Assembly: GCA_937958015.1 (NCBI GenBank)
Contig: CALGOA010000073.1
Coordinates: forward strand, 1-32,041
Length of the DNA: 32,041 nucleotides
Source: an uncultured Acidimicrobiales bacterium
Lineage (GTDB): Bacteria > Actinomycetota > Acidimicrobiia > Acidimicrobiales > SZUA-35
Direction: 5' to 3'
This document shows, piece after piece, positions 20,662-29,384 of the stretch; the first letter of the stretch is position 1, and the number at the start of each line of letters is the position of its first letter. Below the pieces are notes generated by a model. The model did no database searches and had not been told where the DNA came from. It saw only the letters and a program-made list of their open reading frames with translations. A program made the translations under genes and the position numbers.

Positions 20662-22194
20662 GTTGACCATCTTCTCCCGGCCGGCCCAGTACGGATCGCG
20701 AAGTTTGAACTTCTGCAGTTTCCCCGTCGCGGTGCGAGCCAACACATCGCGCATCTCGACCGACGTCGGGCACTTGTAGTGGGTCAACCGGTCCCGGCAG
20801 AAGCTGATCAGATCGGCCTCGGTGGCGTCTGACCCCTCGGTCAGAACCACTAGTGCCTTCACGGTTTCGCCCCATTTCTCGTCGGGAACTCCGATGACCG
20901 CAACCTCAGCAACATCGGGATGGGAGAACAGCACATCCTCCACCTCGATCGAGGAGACGTTCTCGCCACCGGAGATGATCACGTCCTTCTTTCGGTCGGT
21001 GATCATGTAGTAACCCTCATCGTCACGGAAGCCGCCATCGCCGGTGTGGAACCAGCCACCTTCCAGGGCTTGGTTCGTGGCGTCGGGATTCTGCCAGTAG
21101 CTGGACAACACGTGGTTGCCGCGGGCGAGAAGTTCACCGCTCTGGGACACCTTCATGTCGATTCCCATCGCCGGCGCGCCGGTGCGACTGAGCTTCGAGG
21201 CGCGTTCGGCCGGGGTCAATTCGTCCCATTCCGGCTGGCACCGGTTGATGGTGAGAAGCGGCGAGGTCTCGGTCAAGCCATAAATCTGGATGAACTCCCA
21301 GCCGAGTTCGGTTTCGACCCGCTCGATAATCGATGTAGGCGGCGGAGCGCCAGCCACCACGACCCGCACCCGACCGGCGCCCGGAACGGGCCCGTCCAAC
21401 TCCTTGGCGGCGTCCAACACTGCGGTCACTACCGCCGGCGCACCACACATCAGCGTCACGCCATGTTCCTCCACCCGACGAAGGATCTCGGCGCCGTCGA
21501 CCTTGCGCAGAACCACGTGGGGAACCCCCATCGCCGACACCGTGTACAGCATCCCCCACCCATCGCAATGAAACATTGGAAGGGTGTGCAGATAGACGTC
21601 GCGATCGGAAACGCCAACATGCCAGCCGAACGTGACCGCATTCGTCCAGCGGGCCCGATGGGTCTGCTCGACTCCCTTGGGCCGAGCGGTGGTGCCGCTG
21701 GTGTAGTTGATGCTTGCGGTGGCGTCCTCATCTGCCTCCCACGGTTCGGGTTCGCCCTCGGCGCCCAACCATGCGGCGTCGGATTCCTCTCCAAGGATCC
21801 ATTTGCGCTCACACGGAATGTCGCCGAGATCGTCGGCTAGTTCCGGGTCGATGAGCAGTCCCACCGCTCCGCAGTGTTCAACGATGTACTCGACCTCCGG
21901 TTTGCTCAACCGGAAGTTGATCGGAACGAAAACTCGACCGTTTCCGCTGATTCCGTAGAACGATTCGAGAAGGCGAGCCGAGTTGTGCGACACCATGGCG
22001 ACGCGGGCTCCAAACGGGATTCCCATTCGATCCATCGCCACGCCCATCTGGCGCCGTACATCGGCCAGCCCGGCGTAGGTGAGGTTGGGCCGAGGTTCCG
22101 CTACCTGCTGCGGCTCATCGATGATCGCCGTGCGATTGGGGTAGACCGCAAGGGCCCGGTCGAGGAAGTCATTGATCGTCAAAGGAACCTTCAT
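20659..22194 (-). CDS. Acyl-CoA synthetase / AMP-dependent ligase
   Basis: A 511-residue ANL-family enzyme that activates a carboxylic acid to its CoA thioester with ATP. The phosphate loop reads YTSGTTARPKG (Ala replacing the common Gly after GTT), followed by IYGLTETSP, the ribose-binding Asp in GWFHTGDGGFRDDEGYY, hinge DRKKDVIISGGENVSSIEVE and the catalytic Lys region RTATGKLQKFKLR. The overall pattern resembles medium/long-chain fatty acyl-CoA ligases. It could feed the acyl-CoA dehydrogenases and racemase encoded nearby. The frame is open about 600 nt upstream, but I take the ATG at 22194, where the family N-terminus MKVPLTINDFLDRA begins and a TACGTT box lies 7 nt before it. Confidence 0.95.
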   Translation of the reverse strand: MKVPLTINDFLDRALAVYPNRTAIIDEPQQVAEPRPNLTYAGLADVRRQMGVAMDRMGIPFGARVAMVSHNSARLLESFYGISGNGRVFVPINFRLSKPEVEYIVEHCGAVGLLIDPELADDLGDIPCERKWILGEESDAAWLGAEGEPEPWEADEDATASINYTSGTTARPKGVEQTHRARWTNAVTFGWHVGVSDRDVYLHTLPMFHCDGWGMLYTVSAMGVPHVVLRKVDGAEILRRVEEHGVTLMCGAPAVVTAVLDAAKELDGPVPGAGRVRVVVAGAPPPTSIIERVETELGWEFIQIYGLTETSPLLTINRCQPEWDELTPAERASKLSRTGAPAMGIDMKVSQSGELLARGNHVLSSYWQNPDATNQALEGGWFHTGDGGFRDDEGYYMITDRKKDVIISGGENVSSIEVEDVLFSHPDVAEVAVIGVPDEKWGETVKALVVLTEGSDATEADLISFCRDRLTHYKCPTSVEMRDVLARTATGKLQKFKLRDPYWAGREKMVN

Positions 22195-22201
22195 GGCAAA
22201 G

Positions 22202-22207
22202 AACGTA
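22202..22207 (-). promoter_or_regulatory. Putative -10 box, leaderless synthetase transcript
   Basis: TACGTT on the minus strand, exactly 7 nt before the ATG at 22194, in the 54-nt divergent gap. Confidence 0.5.
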
Positions 22208-22248
22208 GTGGACCGTTGACGGCGAGGGAAAAGTGCCGATAGGAGGGC

Positions 22249-23868
22249 GTGTCTCCCGTCGCACCCCCAGCAGTAGGTTCGGAATGGATCAATACGCCGC
22301 CGCGCCCGTGGGAAGAACTCGCCGGCACGCCGACCGTCTTGGTGTTCTGGTCGGTCGGGTGTGAGTCCTCGAACCGTCTGCTCCGGCACCTGGAGAAGAT
22401 TCAGCGAGAATTCGGTTCGGGCCTGCAGGTCGTAGCGGTACACAGCCCACGGTGGCCGTCGGCTCAACCTTCCGAACGCGTCGCCCGCCACGTGGCCCGG
22501 ATGCGTCTGTCGCTCCCTGTGCTGCACGACCCGATTCTTGAAACCTTCGGTCGGTACTCCCCCGGCGGATGGCCGGCATGTGTATTCATCGACAGGAACT
22601 TGAAGGTGAAGGGTGTCGTTCTGGGAGCTCGGTCGGACCTCACCGCCGACATCGCCCAGCACCTCGGCGCAGTCCCAACCGATCAACCACCGTCGATTCG
22701 AGTGGGTTTCAAAGCGCCCCGCCGCGTGACCGAACTGTCCTCCCCGTCGGGCGTCGTCGCTCTCGACACGCCCGGGGTTGTGGCGGTCGCCGATGAGGGC
22801 CACAACCGGATCATCCTCGGCATCGTCGACGCGACGGCCGGGTCGTTCTCGGCCACCTCGGTCATCGATGGTGTGCAGAGCCCCGGACGGATGGCGGCAC
22901 TACCCGGCGGGATGCTTGCGGCCACCCAGCCCGACGAGGGGAAAGTGCTTCTGGTCGACACTGCTGCACGATCTGTGCATCCCGTTGCCCAGGGACTGCA
23001 ACGCCCGACGGGTGTCTGCCTTGACGTAGATGGATCCCTCGTTGTGGCCGACGCTGGCGCTGATCGCCTGTATCGCATCGCCACCGCCAACGTTGTGGCC
23101 CGCACCCTCTCCAGCCCCGAACCGATCGCCGGTTCCGGCTTCACCGGTCAGAACGATGGGCCTTCACACCGGGCAACGCTCTCGCAGCCGACCTCGGTGT
23201 GTCGCACCACCACCGGCGTGTTGTTTACCGACTCGGCCAGCAACAACATCCGTCTGCTGACCGATAAAGGCCGTGTCCATTCGGTAACGGGAAACAGTCC
23301 GACGCTGCATGGTCTCACCGACGGCGCTGTCCATTCCGCCCGGTTGAGTCGGCCGGTCGACATCGTGGGCTCCCACGACGGTTCGCTTGTCATCGTGGAC
23401 CACGAGAATCACCGGATCCGTCGACTGATCGACGGTTCGATCAGCACCGTCGGCGCCAATGGACTGGCCGATCCTGACGCTGCTGCGGTACTGAGCGACG
23501 GGACCATTCTGGTCGCCGATACCGGCAATCACCGTCTGGTCCATATCGACACCGAGAACCGTCAGGCGCAGGGACTTCGGGTCGAAGGTATGGAACGCAC
23601 CCTCAGCCTCGGTGCCGCCCCGACGGTTCGCGGCAACGCCGGTATGACGCTGCAGTTGGGATACCCAAGCCCCGGTTCCGGACCGTGGGAGATCGAGGTG
23701 AAGTCGGAGCCGTCTTCATTACTGGCGGGCCCACTTCGAGTCGTTCGTGAAGAACCCGGTGGCGAGATCGTTGTGAACCTCGATCAACCCGGTCGCGGAA
23801 TCCTGACGGTCACCAGTACATCGTCTGGAGTGGAGCGGTCGATACGACTTCCGCTCGAGGTTCGCTAG
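22249..23868 (+). CDS. NHLRC2-like protein: thioredoxin-like domain plus NHL beta-propeller
   Basis: A 539-residue protein with the three-part layout of NHLRC2: a thioredoxin-like domain (about 20-145; VLVFWSVGCESSNRLLRHLE, single Cys, no CxxC), an NHL beta-propeller (about 165-445; repeats such as GVVAVADEGHNRIILG, SLVVADAGADRLYRI, GSLVIVDHENHRIRRL and TILVADTGNHRLVHI), and a C-terminal beta-sandwich. Human NHLRC2 has cysteines in its thioredoxin part; here only the first remains, so a disulfide reductase role is doubtful. No signal peptide. The start must be the GTG at 22249 because an in-frame TAG lies 9 nt upstream; AGGAGG is present but only 2 nt away, unusually close. Confidence 0.88.
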   Translation: MSPVAPPAVGSEWINTPPRPWEELAGTPTVLVFWSVGCESSNRLLRHLEKIQREFGSGLQVVAVHSPRWPSAQPSERVARHVARMRLSLPVLHDPILETFGRYSPGGWPACVFIDRNLKVKGVVLGARSDLTADIAQHLGAVPTDQPPSIRVGFKAPRRVTELSSPSGVVALDTPGVVAVADEGHNRIILGIVDATAGSFSATSVIDGVQSPGRMAALPGGMLAATQPDEGKVLLVDTAARSVHPVAQGLQRPTGVCLDVDGSLVVADAGADRLYRIATANVVARTLSSPEPIAGSGFTGQNDGPSHRATLSQPTSVCRTTTGVLFTDSASNNIRLLTDKGRVHSVTGNSPTLHGLTDGAVHSARLSRPVDIVGSHDGSLVIVDHENHRIRRLIDGSISTVGANGLADPDAAAVLSDGTILVADTGNHRLVHIDTENRQAQGLRVEGMERTLSLGAAPTVRGNAGMTLQLGYPSPGSGPWEIEVKSEPSSLLAGPLRVVREEPGGEIVVNLDQPGRGILTVTSTSSGVERSIRLPLEVR

Positions 23869-23907
23869 TTCGCGCTACTGCCAGCTGCGGCGGAGCGGTC
23901 GATACGA
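23832..23907. repeat. 16-bp direct repeat across convergent gene ends
   Basis: GGAGCGGTCGATACGA occurs at 23832-23847 and again at 23892-23907, exactly 60 nt apart. The first copy lies in the last codons of the NHLRC2-like gene, the second in the last codons of the convergent minus-strand gene. It may be a short local duplication. Confidence 0.6.
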
Positions 23908-24423
23908 ACGCTGCACACGGCGGACCACTCGGGTTCGCACCTTCTCCTCGGGGCGGCCGGTTGGGACCGGATCGGGAACCTGAGGCAGCGGTTCATCCTC
24001 CCACGAGGTGCGCCCTCCGAGGAGAACATCGGTGGCAGCGTCGCGGCCCCGGGTCTGGGCGATCAAGCGGGCCCGTAGCGACCGATCGTCGGTTGCGACC
24101 TGGTCGGCCCATTCGTCACCCATCTCGCTGAGTCGGCGACGGGCCCGTTGTGGTGCAACCGCAGCATCGCGAGAGACCTGAGCCAGGTCCCTGGACAGGC
24201 GGGCCGACCTTTTCGCAGTACGCCCCGCTACCTGCGCGGTACCCGCGGCCCGAAGAATGTCGCCGGGAAGCTTGTCAGCGATGGCGACCGCTCGATCGGG
24301 CAGACGATCGGCGAGCTCGGCCGTTGCGTCCTGGACCTGGCGCTCGGAAAGACGGCGAGCCAATTCCTTGCCTGCCGCTCCTATCAACATCCAGCGGAAC
24401 CGGCGGAGCAGAAAAGAAATCAT
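23875..24423 (-). CDS. Hypothetical basic protein, DUF948-gene partner
   Basis: A 182-residue Arg-rich protein. It starts with a short hydrophobic stretch (MISFLLRRFRWMLIGAAG), has a helical, Arg/Ala-rich middle, and ends in a Pro-rich then strongly basic tail (RVVRRVQRSYRPLRRSWQ). Its ATG overlaps the stop of the DUF948 gene by 4 nt (ATGA). In many actinobacteria a gene of this kind sits between the DUF948 gene and alaS; here alaS does not follow, and the next gene is on the opposite strand only 6 nt beyond the stop. The tail is partly encoded by one copy of the 16-bp direct repeat. Function unknown. Confidence 0.6.
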   Translation of the reverse strand: MISFLLRRFRWMLIGAAGKELARRLSERQVQDATAELADRLPDRAVAIADKLPGDILRAAGTAQVAGRTAKRSARLSRDLAQVSRDAAVAPQRARRRLSEMGDEWADQVATDDRSLRARLIAQTRGRDAATDVLLGGRTSWEDEPLPQVPDPVPTGRPEEKVRTRVVRRVQRSYRPLRRSWQ

Positions 24424-24872
24424 CTGGTGAGCGACTTCCTACGGGTCCAATTGGTCTGGACCACGTTTGAGTCAAGTTCTGGAAGAGCGGCCTCGGCTGC
24501 AGCGCGGTTCTTCCGGCGCCGGCTCCACAGCCATGCCCGCCCCATCTTGGATGACCCCGATGCGATGGCGAGCGTCCGAATGACGGGATCCTGCACGGCT
24601 TCGTGGGTCCGTCGACTCGTTTCCGAAATTGCCGAGGTTGCCTGGTCGGCTCGATCGAGAACCAGATCCACCTTGTCCAGCTCGGCGTCAGCGTCGGCGA
24701 CCAGAGCCCGAAGTTCTGTGAAGGCTGCGATCCCCTCGGTCCGGAGTTCATTGGCCGTATCCGAGAGCCGAGCGAGCGTGTTGTTGAGGTTGTTGACGGC
24801 GACCACCAGGAAAACTGCGGTCACCACAACCGCGAAGGCCACGATGATCGCTGCGAACTCCCCTATTGACAC
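24420..24872 (-). CDS. DUF948-type membrane-anchored protein
   Basis: A 150-residue protein with one N-terminal transmembrane helix (about 5-27, AAIIVAFAVVVTAVFLVVAV) and a long helical, coiled-coil-prone region (28-95; NNTLARLSDTANELRTEG, ALVADADAELDKVD), typical of DUF948 proteins, followed by a basic tail. The GTG start lies 7 nt after a TATCGT box. It is one gene in the conserved actinobacterial order rarA-DUF948-partner. The molecular role of the family is not known. Confidence 0.75.
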   Translation of the reverse strand: MSIGEFAAIIVAFAVVVTAVFLVVAVNNLNNTLARLSDTANELRTEGIAAFTELRALVADADAELDKVDLVLDRADQATSAISETSRRTHEAVQDPVIRTLAIASGSSKMGRAWLWSRRRKNRAAAEAALPELDSNVVQTNWTRRKSLTR

Positions 24873-24879
24873 CCCGACA

Positions 24880-24885
24880 ACGATA
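24880..24885 (-). promoter_or_regulatory. Putative -10 box for the DUF948 gene
   Basis: TATCGT on the minus strand, exactly 7 nt before the GTG at 24872, in a 41-nt intergenic gap. Confidence 0.5.
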
Positions 24886-24913
24886 GCGGGCCAATCGAGC
24901 CCGGTCGTTGCGG

Positions 24914-25816
24914 TCAGGCTCCGGCGTCGGCCGCAGTCGTGGCGTTCAGCTTCTCCCGCGGCATTCGGTCGGAGTAGATCGGGGTCCGCTTCTCCTTGTC
25001 GCCCTTGCCCGAGACGGTCTCGGCCGTGAGCACCACGGTCGAACTGTCGGCTTTGGGAACATCGAAGATCGTGACCTCGATGCGATCCTTGGGCTGTTTG
25101 CGAGGTTTCGTTTCGTTGTCGAGAAGCGAGAGGAGGGTCGACATGTCCTGGGCCTCAAGGGCCCGCTCCACCCGGCCCGCGAATTCCATGCCGGCAAACC
25201 CCTGCGACTTGCGTTTCGTGAAGAATTGGCGGGTCTCCTCGTCCCATTCCGCCGTGCCCGAAACCCGAGCGGTGAAGAGCGAGACGGCAGCGATGATGAG
25301 CGCCTCGACCCCGTAGTAGATCCAGGCAGCGGTGCCCTCGAGAGCGATTCCGCTGTCCGAGGACGACGATCCACTGACCGTCAGACCGTTCTGCGCCTCG
25401 AGTTTCACGAACGCAAGGAAACCATCGGAGCCGGTTTCGTCTTCCAGAATGAAGCTCCGGGTCCGTTCAACGGTTTCATCGTCGGTAGGTGCGCCCACGA
25501 ATTCCAGTTCGGAGCGGATGTCGTTGGGGAATCCAATGCTGTAGGACAGGTAGTGATAGCCGATGACCCCACCAACACCGGCGAGAAGTCCCGCCAGCCC
25601 GATCAGCACGGTCGATCGCACCTTGCCCGCCAGGGCGGCCTTGCCGATCGGGACGCCGACGATCAGTCCGGCGATGATCGGAGCCAGCACGATCGGGTAG
25701 AACGTTCGACTTGCGACGTAGAGTCCCAGTGCCACCGCCGCGGCCGCAACAGCGCCCGCCCCGAGGATGAGACCAATTCCTGCCGCTGGAATTGGGGAAT
25801 GTTTCTCTTCAATCAC
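24914..25816 (-). CDS. Polytopic membrane protein of unknown function
   Basis: A 300-residue protein with three N-terminal hydrophobic segments (about 12-34, 39-58, 66-88), a hydrophilic stretch of some 70 residues, a fourth hydrophobic segment (about 160-182), and a soluble, Lys/Glu-rich C-terminal domain (about 190-300). The C-terminal domain includes a predicted beta strand (RIEVTIFDVP) and a helical part (FAGRVERALEAQDMSTLLSLL). No family recognised. It lies between rarA and the DUF948 gene on the same strand. The start is GTG without a clear ribosome site; 51 nt separate it from the rarA stop. Confidence 0.7.
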   Translation of the reverse strand: MIEEKHSPIPAAGIGLILGAGAVAAAAVALGLYVASRTFYPIVLAPIIAGLIVGVPIGKAALAGKVRSTVLIGLAGLLAGVGGVIGYHYLSYSIGFPNDIRSELEFVGAPTDDETVERTRSFILEDETGSDGFLAFVKLEAQNGLTVSGSSSSDSGIALEGTAAWIYYGVEALIIAAVSLFTARVSGTAEWDEETRQFFTKRKSQGFAGMEFAGRVERALEAQDMSTLLSLLDNETKPRKQPKDRIEVTIFDVPKADSSTVVLTAETVSGKGDKEKRTPIYSDRMPREKLNATTAADAGA

Positions 25817-25867
25817 CCAAATGGCAACGGCAAGTAATCGCCACCACTTGACAAACTTGCGGCAGTG

Positions 25868-27124
25868 TTATCGGTTGACGTCGCGTTCGGTCGGTACGTA
25901 GTACCGGCGATGTTGAACCTCGTCCGGTCGGTACTGCTGAGCCACTTCGGCGCCCGGGAAATTGTGCGGGTACTGGTATCCGTCGCCGTGTCCGAGCGAG
26001 GCAGCTCCCCGGTACGACGCATCGCGAAGGTGCATCGGCACCTCACCGACCGGCAGATCGGCTACATCCTTCATCGCCCGGTTGATGCCCATGTACGCAG
26101 CGTTCGACTTCGGGGCCGTGGCCAGGTGCACGACGGCATGGGCCAGGTTGATCCGCCCCTCCGGCAGTCCGATGAAATCGATGGCGCGGGCGGCGGCGTC
26201 GGCCACAAGCAGGCTGGTCGGATCGGCCATTCCGACGTCCTCGGATGCGAAGATCACGATTCGTCGAGCGATGAAACGCGGGTCCTCACCGGCGCTCAAC
26301 ATCCGGGCGAGCCAATACAGCGCGGCATCGGGATCCGAGCCTCGCATGCTCTTGATGAAGGCGCTCACGATGTCGTAATGCTCGTCCTGCCCGTATCGAA
26401 GCGACTTCAGGTCGGTTGCCGCCTCGGCGTGTTCCAACTCGACCGGGCCCGGCGGTGAGCCCGTGGCGGCAAGGGCGATCGCCACCTCCAACGTGGTGAG
26501 AACCTGACGACCGTCGCCGGCGGCGTTGTTGGCCAGGTGAGCGATGGCATCGTCGGACGCCTGGGCACCCTCCGACGCCAAACCGCGTCGGCACAGTTCA
26601 GCCAGCTCATCGGGATCAAGCAGCTCCAAGCGAAACAGCGTGCTTCGGCTACGAAGGGGTGCGTTCACCTCGAAGAACGGATTCTCGGTGGTGGCGCCGA
26701 TAAGCGTCAGGACCCCGCTCTCCACGGCTGGAAGAAGGGCATCCTGCTGCGCCTTGTTGAATCGGTGGACCTCGTCGAGGAACAGGATCGTTCTGCGACC
26801 ATCGGCGCCCAGTCGATCATTGGCCTTGGCGATCGTCTCGCGAACGTCCTTCACCGTGGCGGTGACGGCGCTGAGTTTCACGAAGGCTGCGGTGGTTTCG
26901 TTTGCGACCAACTCAGCGATAGTGGTCTTGCCGGTGCCGGGCGGGCCCCACAACAACACGCTGCTGAGGCGGTCGGCCATGATCAATCGCCGGAGCGGGC
27001 CCGACGGTCCGAGAAGGTGCTCCTGCCCGACCACGTCGTCAAGTCGTCGGGGTCGAAGGCGGGCCGCAAGGGGCGATCGTGATTTCAGCCGTTCCTCGGC
27101 GGCTGCGGCGAAGAGGTCAGCCAC
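25868..27124 (-). CDS. rarA: Replication-associated recombination protein RarA (MgsA/WRNIP1)
   Basis: A 418-residue AAA+ ATPase that acts at stalled replication forks. Walker A GPPGTGKT (60-67), Walker B ILFLDEVHRF with the acidic pair 117-118, sensor-1 GATTENPFF (from 143) and an Arg-finger region LRSRS (158-162) are all present, followed by the helical clamp-loader-like and tetramerisation domains. The GTG start at 27124 overlaps the stop of the upstream gene by 8 nt and has GAGG 6 nt before it; longer starts would run into that gene. The order aspS, small membrane protein, rarA is typical of actinobacteria. Confidence 0.95.
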   Translation of the reverse strand: MADLFAAAAEERLKSRSPLAARLRPRRLDDVVGQEHLLGPSGPLRRLIMADRLSSVLLWGPPGTGKTTIAELVANETTAAFVKLSAVTATVKDVRETIAKANDRLGADGRRTILFLDEVHRFNKAQQDALLPAVESGVLTLIGATTENPFFEVNAPLRSRSTLFRLELLDPDELAELCRRGLASEGAQASDDAIAHLANNAAGDGRQVLTTLEVAIALAATGSPPGPVELEHAEAATDLKSLRYGQDEHYDIVSAFIKSMRGSDPDAALYWLARMLSAGEDPRFIARRIVIFASEDVGMADPTSLLVADAAARAIDFIGLPEGRINLAHAVVHLATAPKSNAAYMGINRAMKDVADLPVGEVPMHLRDASYRGAASLGHGDGYQYPHNFPGAEVAQQYRPDEVQHRRYYVPTERDVNR

Positions 27125-27611
27125 GTCCGGCCTCGGTAAGGGTGATCCTCGATGTGACCACCTGTTTGTCGACGTCGGCCGAGACGTTGATAGTGAGCCG
27201 GTCGTTGTTCCGCTCGGCTCTCGCTCCGGTCTTTCCCAGCGGCGACACCCGGTAACCAAGCCGGACCAATTCATCGGACAACTTCGTCGCAACCTCTCCG
27301 GCGGAGTCCTTCGTGGTGGTGAGGGTAAAGGTGGACGCCACCGTGTCGGTCGGATCGGGTTCCCAATGGACCGGCACTTCTATGCCGGCGAGCGCCTCGG
27401 CCATCGAGGTCTGGGGTGGCAGACCTCGGGTGACGCGAACCGGTTCGGTGGACGTCCCCATGAACATGCGAGGCGCGGGTTCAGGCTCGACGATCGGTTC
27501 ATAACTGGGCGCGTGCTGGCGTCGACCCTGAATCAGCCAACCCACTAGCGCGAGCCCGAGCACCACCGTGAGGCCGTACAGGCCGTACAGAAGCAGGTCC
27601 GCAGTTTCCAC
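27117..27611 (-). CDS. Membrane-anchored hypothetical protein
   Basis: A 164-residue protein with one N-terminal transmembrane helix (about 5-27, LLLYGLYGLTVVLGLALVGWLI), a Pro/Glu-rich linker, and a beta-rich C-terminal domain (about 85-164; STFTLTTTKDSAGEVATKL, LTINVSADVDKQVVTSRITL). No family recognised. It lies between aspS and rarA and overlaps rarA by 8 nt, so the two are probably translated from one mRNA. The GTG start is exactly 7 nt after a TACGCT box. Confidence 0.65.
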   Translation of the reverse strand: METADLLLYGLYGLTVVLGLALVGWLIQGRRQHAPSYEPIVEPEPAPRMFMGTSTEPVRVTRGLPPQTSMAEALAGIEVPVHWEPDPTDTVASTFTLTTTKDSAGEVATKLSDELVRLGYRVSPLGKTGARAERNNDRLTINVSADVDKQVVTSRITLTEAGRG

Positions 27612-27618
27612 TCGGTGC

Positions 27619-27624
27619 AGCGTA
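27619..27624 (-). promoter_or_regulatory. Putative -10 box upstream of the membrane protein and rarA
   Basis: TACGCT on the minus strand, exactly 7 nt before the GTG at 27611, in the 39-nt gap after aspS. It would start a leaderless two-gene mRNA. Confidence 0.5.
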
Positions 27625-27650
27625 GTGGCGGCGCCTTGCCGTCGCCGCCG

Positions 27651-29384
27651 CTACTCGGGGGGTGGGAGCACCTTCAAACCCAGTTCCTCCAGATGCGACG
27701 AGCCAACCTCGGTCGGCGCGCCGGTCAGCGGGTCGAGTCCGCTCTGGGGTTTGGGGAAGGCGATGACCTCACGAATGTTCTCTTCGCCGGCAAGGATGGC
27801 GGTGAGGCGGTCGATGCCGTAGGCGAAACCTCCGTGAGGCGGAGCGCCGTAGGAGAAGGGGTCAAGGAAGAACCCGAACCGTTCCTGGGCTTCCTCAGCA
27901 CCGATGCCCAAAAGTTCGAAGACCTGCGACTGCAGCTTCGGGTCGTGGATTCGGATACTGCCCGAACCCAGTTCCCAGCCGTTGAGCACGAGGTCATAGG
28001 CCCACGCGCGCACGCTCATGGGGTCCGACTCCATCTTCGGGATGTCCTCGGGGTGCGGATGACAGAACGCATGATGGCCGGGTTTGGGACGGCCGGTGGT
28101 CTTGTCGACCCCGACGAACAGCGGGAAGTCGACCACCCAGACGTATCGGTAGGGGCCCTCCGACACCGGCGGACGAGCCACCCGGTTGCGAAGTTCGCCC
28201 AGCACCTCACAGGTGGTGTGCCATTCATCCGCGATCATCAGGATGAGATCGCCCGGTGAGGCATCCATTGCAGCACTGAGGTTTGTTTTCTCCTCATCGG
28301 ACATGAACTTGGCGACCGGAGACTCGAGGCTGCCGTCGTCGGCAACCTTGATCCAGACCATTCCCTTTGCACCGTTGCTCTTGGCGAAGTCGGTGAGGGC
28401 GTCGAGTTTGTTGCGGCCGTACTCGGCGGCGCCGCCGGGATAGTTGATGCCCTTGATCGCCTCGGCGGTCGAGAAGGCCTTGAATTCGGTCTTGGCGAAC
28501 ACGGGGGTCAGTTCCTGAAGCTCGACGCCGAACCGAAGGTCGGGTTTGTCGGAGCCGTAGGTGTTCATAGCGTGATGCCACGTGATCCGGGGCACCGTTG
28601 CGGGCCGCTCACCGGTCACGGCCTCGGCCGCATCGAGAACGCCTACCTCGGCAGCGCTGAGCACATCGTCGACTTCGACGAAACTCATCTCCATGTCGAG
28701 CTGCATGAACTCGTACTGCCGATCGGCCCGCAGATCCTCATCACGGAGGCAGCGAGCGATCTGGTAGTAGCGGTCGAGACCGCCGACCATCAGGAGCTGC
28801 TTGTAGAGCTGAGGCGACTGCGGGAGCGCATAGAACGATCCAGGCCGCTGACGGCTGGGCACCAGAAACTCGCGTGCCCCTTCTGGCGTCGATGGCATGA
28901 GCATCGGGGTCTCAACCTCGACGAAGTCCTGTCCCACCATGGCGTTGCGAATCGCGGTGTTGACCTTGGAACGGACCCGAAGGTTGCGCTGCATCCGCTC
29001 GCGCCGAAGGTCGATATAGCGGTGCTTCAATCGAATCAGCTCGTCGACCCCATCGGCCCGGTCGTCCATCGGGAACGGCGGTGGCGTTGCCGCGTTGAGC
29101 ACCTCGACGGTGCAGTCCTTCAGTTCGATCTGCCCGGTGGGAAGGTCCAGATTCTCACTGCCTTCGAGTCGGGCCTGGACGGTGCCGGTGATCTTCAACA
29201 CGTACTCGCTGCGGACGTCGACGTCGTTGTCCACAACACATTGGGTGATGCCGCTGAAGTCGCGAAGATCGACAAAGGCGAGGTGTTGACTGTGCTCCCG
29301 GCGGGTGTTGACCCAGCCGGTGAGCGTGGCGGTCTGACCGATGTGTTCGGTTCGCAACTCGCCACAGGTGTGGGTTCTGATCAT
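27651..29384 (-). CDS. aspS: Aspartyl-tRNA synthetase
   Basis: A 577-residue class II bacterial-type synthetase charging tRNA-Asp. N-terminal OB-fold anticodon domain (LTGWVNTRREHSQHLAFVDLRD), ALPQSPQLYKQLLMVGG in the catalytic core, motif 2 RCLRDEDLRADRQYEFMQ, GAD insertion, and motif 3 AYGIDRLTAILAGEENIRE. The His in the anticodon domain (RREH) is the residue seen in non-discriminating enzymes that also charge tRNA-Asn, for later amidation by GatCAB; this is inference. The ATG overlaps the hisS stop by 4 nt (ATGA), so hisS and aspS are translationally coupled. Confidence 0.98.
   Translation of the reverse strand: MIRTHTCGELRTEHIGQTATLTGWVNTRREHSQHLAFVDLRDFSGITQCVVDNDVDVRSEYVLKITGTVQARLEGSENLDLPTGQIELKDCTVEVLNAATPPPFPMDDRADGVDELIRLKHRYIDLRRERMQRNLRVRSKVNTAIRNAMVGQDFVEVETPMLMPSTPEGAREFLVPSRQRPGSFYALPQSPQLYKQLLMVGGLDRYYQIARCLRDEDLRADRQYEFMQLDMEMSFVEVDDVLSAAEVGVLDAAEAVTGERPATVPRITWHHAMNTYGSDKPDLRFGVELQELTPVFAKTEFKAFSTAEAIKGINYPGGAAEYGRNKLDALTDFAKSNGAKGMVWIKVADDGSLESPVAKFMSDEEKTNLSAAMDASPGDLILMIADEWHTTCEVLGELRNRVARPPVSEGPYRYVWVVDFPLFVGVDKTTGRPKPGHHAFCHPHPEDIPKMESDPMSVRAWAYDLVLNGWELGSGSIRIHDPKLQSQVFELLGIGAEEAQERFGFFLDPFSYGAPPHGGFAYGIDRLTAILAGEENIREVIAFPKPQSGLDPLTGAPTEVGSSHLEELGLKVLPPPE

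Noticed and set aside
22195-22803. Upstream extension of the acyl-CoA synthetase frame to 714 codons
   Set aside because: It overlaps the NHLRC2-like gene on the other strand; the family N-terminus and a -10 box place the start at 22194.
27125-27292. Longer rarA start
   Set aside because: It would overlap the upstream membrane protein gene by more than 150 nt, and the added residues do not resemble RarA.
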